NCBI RefSeq assembly: GCF_026419855.1
Contig: NZ_JAOAKP010000014.1
Location: 1 to 37,329, forward strand
Direction of reading: 5' to 3'
DNA: 37,329 nt
DNA from: Methanothrix sp.
GTDB taxonomy: Archaea; Halobacteriota; Methanosarcinia; Methanotrichales; Methanotrichaceae
A model generated the notes under the pieces. That model had not been told where the DNA came from. It ran no database searches and worked only from the letters and a program-made list of their open reading frames with translations. This document shows, one piece after another, positions 33,584 through 37,329 of the stretch (its first letter is position 1; each line of letters opens with the position of its first letter). Position numbers and translations under genes: made by a program.

Positions 33584-34192
33584 ATGCTCACACTGGAGGA
33601 AGGAAGGAGGGCGGTCAGGCTGGCCAGGGAGGCGCTGACAGCTTACGTCAAAAAAAAGGAGATCATAAACCCGCACGATCTCCCTGGTGTCTTCAACGAG
33701 AGGCGGGGCGTTTTCGTGACCCTGGAGAAGAACGGAGAGCTGCGCGGTTGCATAGGCTACCCCAGAGCAGTTCTACCTCTCGGGAGGGCGATTGTTGATT
33801 CCGCGATAAACGCAGGCACTAGAGATCCGAGGTTTCCGCGGGTCCGTCCTGAAGAGCTTGATGAAATAACAATAGAGGTTACGGTTCTCACCGAGCCTCA
33901 GGTGATCGATGGCGATAAAAGAACGATGCCTGAGCGGGTCCAGATCGGGAGGCACGGTCTGATCGTCACCAAGGGCATGTGCTCCGGTTTGCTCCTTCCA
34001 CAGGTCGCAACAGAGTACGGCTTCGATTCCGTGGACTTTTTGTGCCAGACGTGCCTCAAGGCTGGACTTCCCGTTGACGCTTGGCTCGATGATGATACAG
34101 TGATCGAGTGCTTCGAGGCACAGATCTTCTCTGAAACAAGCCCTAAGGGCGATGTGATAGAGAAAAAGCTGCCCGCATGCGATAAACTATGA
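33584..34192 (+). CDS. AMMECR1 domain protein
   Basis: A conserved archaeal and eukaryotic domain protein of uncertain function, probably an enzyme or RNA-associated factor. The invariant LRGCIGYP (family LRGCIG) is seen about residues 52-59, with FPRVRPEELDEITIEVTVLT and LLLPQVATEYG following. Length is 202 from ATG 33584, which gives the usual MLTLEEGRRAVRLAREAL start; ATG 33566 would add six residues. A TTTTAATC element about 30 nt upstream suggests a nearly leaderless transcript. Confidence 0.9.
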   Translation: MLTLEEGRRAVRLAREALTAYVKKKEIINPHDLPGVFNERRGVFVTLEKNGELRGCIGYPRAVLPLGRAIVDSAINAGTRDPRFPRVRPEELDEITIEVTVLTEPQVIDGDKRTMPERVQIGRHGLIVTKGMCSGLLLPQVATEYGFDSVDFLCQTCLKAGLPVDAWLDDDTVIECFEAQIFSETSPKGDVIEKKLPACDKL

Positions 34193-34202
34193 GTGATAAG
34201 CA

Positions 34203-34967
34203 ATGCTCGAGCTGATGATCCCCTTCTTCCTCCTCCTTGTGATCCTGCTGCTGGCTCTCCCGCTGATATTCATATACCTCTTCATACGCATCACAGAGGA
34301 GGCATTCGAGCAGATCGGATTCGGCCACTGGCACGCGAGCCTGATGGTATTCGGCTCAATAATCGGGAGCATGATAGATATCCCGCTCCACACCGGAGTT
34401 ATAACGACCTATCCGGCGTTCATGATCGAGATTATGAACGCGATTCCTTCTGATATCCCTGTGAGCTTCCATCCTGTGCGTCTCCTGGTAAACGTCGGGG
34501 GATGCATTGTGCCTGTTCTCATAAGCATCGATCTGCTCAGGCGGGGTAGAGCGCCTGTCTCTACAGCTCTCCTCGGTGCAGTGGTCGTAGCATTCATCAC
34601 GTACACGATGGCAGAGCCTGTCCCGAATGTGGGCATAACCCTGCCTGTGTATGTCCCTCCGGTATCAGCTGCACTCGTCTCGGTCATCCTCTGCAGGGGA
34701 TACAGAACCGCGCCGGCGATTGCATACATCAGCGGCTCGATCGGCACGCTTCTCGGCGCGGATGTGCTGAACCTGCTCACACCAGGAGTCCTGCCCGCGC
34801 TTGCCCCTCCCTCCGCGTACCCCCGCCCCCTCGCACTTTCGATCGGCGGCGCCGGCATATTCGATGGCATATTCCTGACGGGAGTGATGGCTGTGCTCCT
34901 CGCATCTCTGGTCGTGTGTTTGCTGGGAGGCGGTAGCTGCAGATCCAGGAGGGTACCGATATCATAG
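34203..34967 (+). CDS. DUF1614 family membrane protein
   Basis: A 254-residue polytopic membrane protein with about seven hydrophobic segments, matching DUF1614. Family-like stretches are GSIIGSMIDIPL near residue 57, NVGGCIVPVLIS, and the SIGGAGIFDGIFLTG segment near the end. Function unknown. It follows the AMMECR1 gene by 10 nt on the same strand with GAGTGAT upstream of ATG 34203, so the two are likely one transcript. Confidence 0.82.
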   Translation: MLELMIPFFLLLVILLLALPLIFIYLFIRITEEAFEQIGFGHWHASLMVFGSIIGSMIDIPLHTGVITTYPAFMIEIMNAIPSDIPVSFHPVRLLVNVGGCIVPVLISIDLLRRGRAPVSTALLGAVVVAFITYTMAEPVPNVGITLPVYVPPVSAALVSVILCRGYRTAPAIAYISGSIGTLLGADVLNLLTPGVLPALAPPSAYPRPLALSIGGAGIFDGIFLTGVMAVLLASLVVCLLGGGSCRSRRVPIS

Positions 34968-35228
34968 AACCTGGATCAGAACATCAGGCTGCCCTCGACA
35001 AGCAGCCCCGGATCCAGGAACCCAGAGGCACTGCATGATCGCCCATCGCATTGAGTTTTGAGGCGAGTTCGTGGATGGAAGGGGTGCGAATCGCAAACAC
35101 GGATGCTGGAAGGGCCGCAGCACATCGCAGGCAATGGGTGGACATGTGCACGAATGCGGGTCTCGAGTCAGTTTCTCTCGAATTCGTGCGAAGTAAGATT
35201 AATATCATCCATATCCAAGACTCGCCCG

Positions 35229-35903
35229 ATGAATTACATCGATCAGGTTTACCTGCTTGTCGGGAAAGCATTCGTGCTCGCTATTATAATCTCACTTCTC
35301 CTCTCGCTCATCATCGCACTGCTCGTCGGCATATCCTTCAAGACCGGGCGGTATTTCCTGGCCAGGCCTATGCTCATAGGCATAAGCCTCCTGGAGAGCT
35401 TTGTCAAGGCGATATTCTGGCTAGCCCGTGCGGACGATAAGATCGTGGATGATGTCGGGATATCGCTGATGAACTACATCAACAGGGGCAAGTTCTATGC
35501 AACTCCTCTGGGGGAGAGGTTCGTCTTCATGCCCCAGTGCCTGCGATCCATCGATTGCCCTGCAAAGCTCACGCCTGAAGGGATAACATGCGTGGGATGC
35601 GGCAGATGTGGGATAGGGGAAGCGAAAAAGCTCGCCGAGTCAAAAGGGTACAGGTTTTTTGTTGTTCCGGGATCGAGTTTTATAAAGCGCATCATTCAGA
35701 GGTACCATCCGAAGGGCATAGTCGGCGTTGGATGCGAGATGGAGATAAAGGAGGGCCTCATCCTGTGCCACAGCCATGGCATACCGGCCATAGGTGTTCC
35801 TCTGACCACAGCGGGCTGTGTAGCGACGACACTCAACTGGGAGAGGCTCTACGATGTGCTCCTGCAGAGATCCAGCAGGGAGCCTGAGAGGCCTCAGGCG
35901 TGA
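35229..35903 (+). CDS. DUF116 family protein
   Basis: A 224-residue protein with two N-terminal membrane segments (about 8-35 and 45-66) and a cytoplasmic domain with a Cys cluster (C104, C110, C121, C124, C127; motif TCVGCGRCGIGE) that probably binds an Fe-S cluster or zinc. This matches DUF116, whose role is not known. ATG 35229 (MNYIDQVYLL) is chosen; the frame is open back to 35058, but that part has no hydrophobic pattern and reads as non-coding. Confidence 0.85.
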   Translation: MNYIDQVYLLVGKAFVLAIIISLLLSLIIALLVGISFKTGRYFLARPMLIGISLLESFVKAIFWLARADDKIVDDVGISLMNYINRGKFYATPLGERFVFMPQCLRSIDCPAKLTPEGITCVGCGRCGIGEAKKLAESKGYRFFVVPGSSFIKRIIQRYHPKGIVGVGCEMEIKEGLILCHSHGIPAIGVPLTTAGCVATTLNWERLYDVLLQRSSREPERPQA

Positions 35904-36045
35904 TCCTGCCAACCAGTACAAAAATCCGCTCCTATTACATTGTGCTCATGCAGGCGCGTTCCGGAACGTCCCATCTGTTCGCCCAATCATATGGTTAACC
36001 GAGGCAGATCGTCAACTCGATGAAAGCGAGATGCCTTCTCCGACA

Positions 36046-37170
36046 TCAGCACTTCGTCTGCACACCTTCCTTCATGATCTCCCTTCCAGCCCCATTTCTC
36101 TTGGCTATGTAGCTCTTGAGCTTTATTCCGAGGAGGGCGGTGGCCATGGCCCCCATGGCACATACCGCAAAGTACTGTATCGAGCTGAGTGGCGACATGC
36201 TGAAATCCTGGGTGAAGTTCGCGAGAATCACTATGCTTGCGCCCCAGAATATTAGACCTGTTGCGAAGAGGAAGAATGGGTATGAGTATGTCCTTGGATC
36301 CTTTATGCCCTCTAGGTGCATATCTATGAGCTTCCCCACGTTGGCGCAGATGCCCGCTGCAACGTACCACCATACGCTGGCGTTTATGAAGAGCATCAGC
36401 AGCGTGAGGTAGCCATACCATATTGGTCCTTTGTATGAGTACCAGACGTTCGCCACGCCCTGGATCGTGGCTATTATAATCAGCATCCCGGCAAGTATGT
36501 ATGTGACGAATGATATCTTGCCGGCGTACAGCGATCCTCTGAGCGTCTTCTTCGTCTCGTCCAGGAAGTCGTCCAGCCCGAGACCTCTGAACAGGAGGTA
36601 CAGCCCGACAGATCCTGTTATTGCTATGATCGCCCCGTTCGGATAGTTCAGCAGGTAGAATATGGAGAACATCAGCAGCGCGAGGCCGGGTGGAATGAAT
36701 ATCGTGTGGCTTATCTTCGGGTCTGTGAAGACCTGCTTCAGCAGGTAGTACGTGCTCTCGATGCTCGGATTCTGCTTAACCAGTATACGCCTCACGCCAT
36801 CGACCTTTATCCTGGACTGTATTATAGGAAGTATTGCCTCATCCTCAGCGCCGTCCGATACTACAATCACAGACTTCGGGTCCAGACGCTCTATGAGCTG
36901 CTCGAGCTGCTCTGCAAGCTTCCTGTCCGCGCTGAGCCCGACCTTCTCGTCGCCTGTGATCGTTGCTATCTCAACAGATCTCTCGGCGCTCAGCTCATCG
37001 TAAATCTTCAGCCCACCGAAGATCGTGTTGGTGTCGGACTCCTCCGGATCAGCAAGCCCGAGTGCAAGAGCCGCGTTCAGATTCTCCTCCCTTCCAACCA
37101 CAGGGCTCTTGATGCCGGCCTTCCGACCCAGATCGTCATCGCGGTCGATGCAGAGCACCAGTACGTCCAT
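36046..37170 (-). CDS. DUF373 family membrane protein
   Basis: A 374-residue protein with a cytoplasmic N-terminal domain (MDVLVLCIDRDDDLG … VIVVSDGAEDEAILPIIQSR) and six or so membrane segments in the C-terminal two thirds. This layout is the archaeal DUF373 family; the conserved CIDRDDD and SDGAEDE acidic motifs suggest a metal or phosphate site. Function unknown. ATG 37170 is preceded on the minus strand by AATTTAAGTAG (about 37190-37200), a likely TATA box. It converges with DUF116. Confidence 0.88.
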   Translation of the reverse strand: MDVLVLCIDRDDDLGRKAGIKSPVVGREENLNAALALGLADPEESDTNTIFGGLKIYDELSAERSVEIATITGDEKVGLSADRKLAEQLEQLIERLDPKSVIVVSDGAEDEAILPIIQSRIKVDGVRRILVKQNPSIESTYYLLKQVFTDPKISHTIFIPPGLALLMFSIFYLLNYPNGAIIAITGSVGLYLLFRGLGLDDFLDETKKTLRGSLYAGKISFVTYILAGMLIIIATIQGVANVWYSYKGPIWYGYLTLLMLFINASVWWYVAAGICANVGKLIDMHLEGIKDPRTYSYPFFLFATGLIFWGASIVILANFTQDFSMSPLSSIQYFAVCAMGAMATALLGIKLKSYIAKRNGAGREIMKEGVQTKC

Positions 37171-37252
37171 GAATCCACGTTGGGTAGAAATCTACTTAAA
37201 TTATTCTATGTTCTTGGAGCAGCTTTCTCATCACATTCCCGGGATCAATGCG

Positions 37253-37329
37253 GTGTTGGATAAGTCTTTAAAATTCGCAAGCAGAAGACGATTCCAGGAA
37301 TGCGTGGAGAGTAGATCAGAATCAATAGC
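37253..37329 (+). mobile_element. Second copy of the 117-bp MITE-like element, cut by window end
   Basis: GTGTTGGATAAGTCTTTAAA begins here and continues to the last base; it matches 23856-23932 with 8 differences in 77 by hand count. Whether it is a miniature copy or the left end of a full insertion sequence cannot be seen. Confidence 0.75.

Noticed and set aside
35058-35228. N-terminal extension of the DUF116 gene
   Set aside because: The added 57 residues look non-coding, and the shorter form begins right at the membrane segment as expected.

Overview
The window is a piece of a methanogenic archaeal chromosome, most likely a Methanothrix (Methanosaeta)-like member of the Methanosarcinales. 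This is inferred from gene content: a methanogen-type (type 2) seryl-tRNA synthetase, class I lysyl-tRNA synthetase, an FmdE-domain protein, UPF0280, archaemetzincin, archaeal NAC, a KEOPS Pcc1 subunit, DUF357/DUF116/DUF373/DUF1614 proteins and an intron-containing tRNA-Arg. Bacterial-type mutS and mutL also occur in Methanosarcinales. TTG and GTG starts are common. Several starts sit 3 nt after a GGTGATC-like sequence, which fits an anti-Shine-Dalgarno of the GATCACCTCC type.

Layout. 201-5052: mutS, mutL and a family-4 uracil-DNA glycosylase (DNA repair, + strand). 5133-6854: orphan phosphate-binding protein PstS with a hairpin/T-tract terminator, then a two-gene zinc-ribbon and secreted-protein unit (- strand). 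6855-7934: a gene-poor kilobase of repeat debris. 7935-11552: dodecin, UPF0280, an isopropylmalate/citramalate synthase and a TatD nuclease. 11915-16005: two overlapping genes for large membrane-anchored von Willebrand factor A proteins. 16141-17941: lysS and a small coiled-coil protein. 18459-20446: FmdE-like protein plus a two-gene metal-type ABC transporter without a binding protein. 20583-22566: a protein of unknown function and a secreted protein carrying five AENVT N-glycosylation repeats before a lamin-tail-like domain. 22815-24389: uppS, tRNA-Arg(GCG) with a 14-nt intron, a 117-bp miniature element, and nac. 24558-28038: Cys-rich unknown protein, ScpB with a long C-terminal extension, archaemetzincin and an Mrp/NBP35 ATPase. 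28431-33003: hpt-DUF357, then rps15-recJ-pcc1-serS, an information-processing gene string whose first junctions are overlaps. 33584-37170: AMMECR1, DUF1614, DUF116 and DUF373 proteins.

The genes are mostly housekeeping; the unusual content is between them. I found four small repeat families without a transposase in view: (1) a 115-bp AT-rich element in three copies (6951, 18068, 28151), with a TA target duplication shown by a paralogous empty site; (2) a 117-bp element at 23853 with terminal inverted repeats and a 10-bp target duplication, and a second copy running off the right end; (3) a 193/194-bp unit with palindromic ends in two copies (6897-7202, interrupted by element 1, and 33122-33315); (4) a ~77-bp repeat at the left edge and at 33319. 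One copy of element 1 sits exactly in the centre of a ~38-bp palindrome. Nothing here is an obvious defence island, CRISPR array or prophage.
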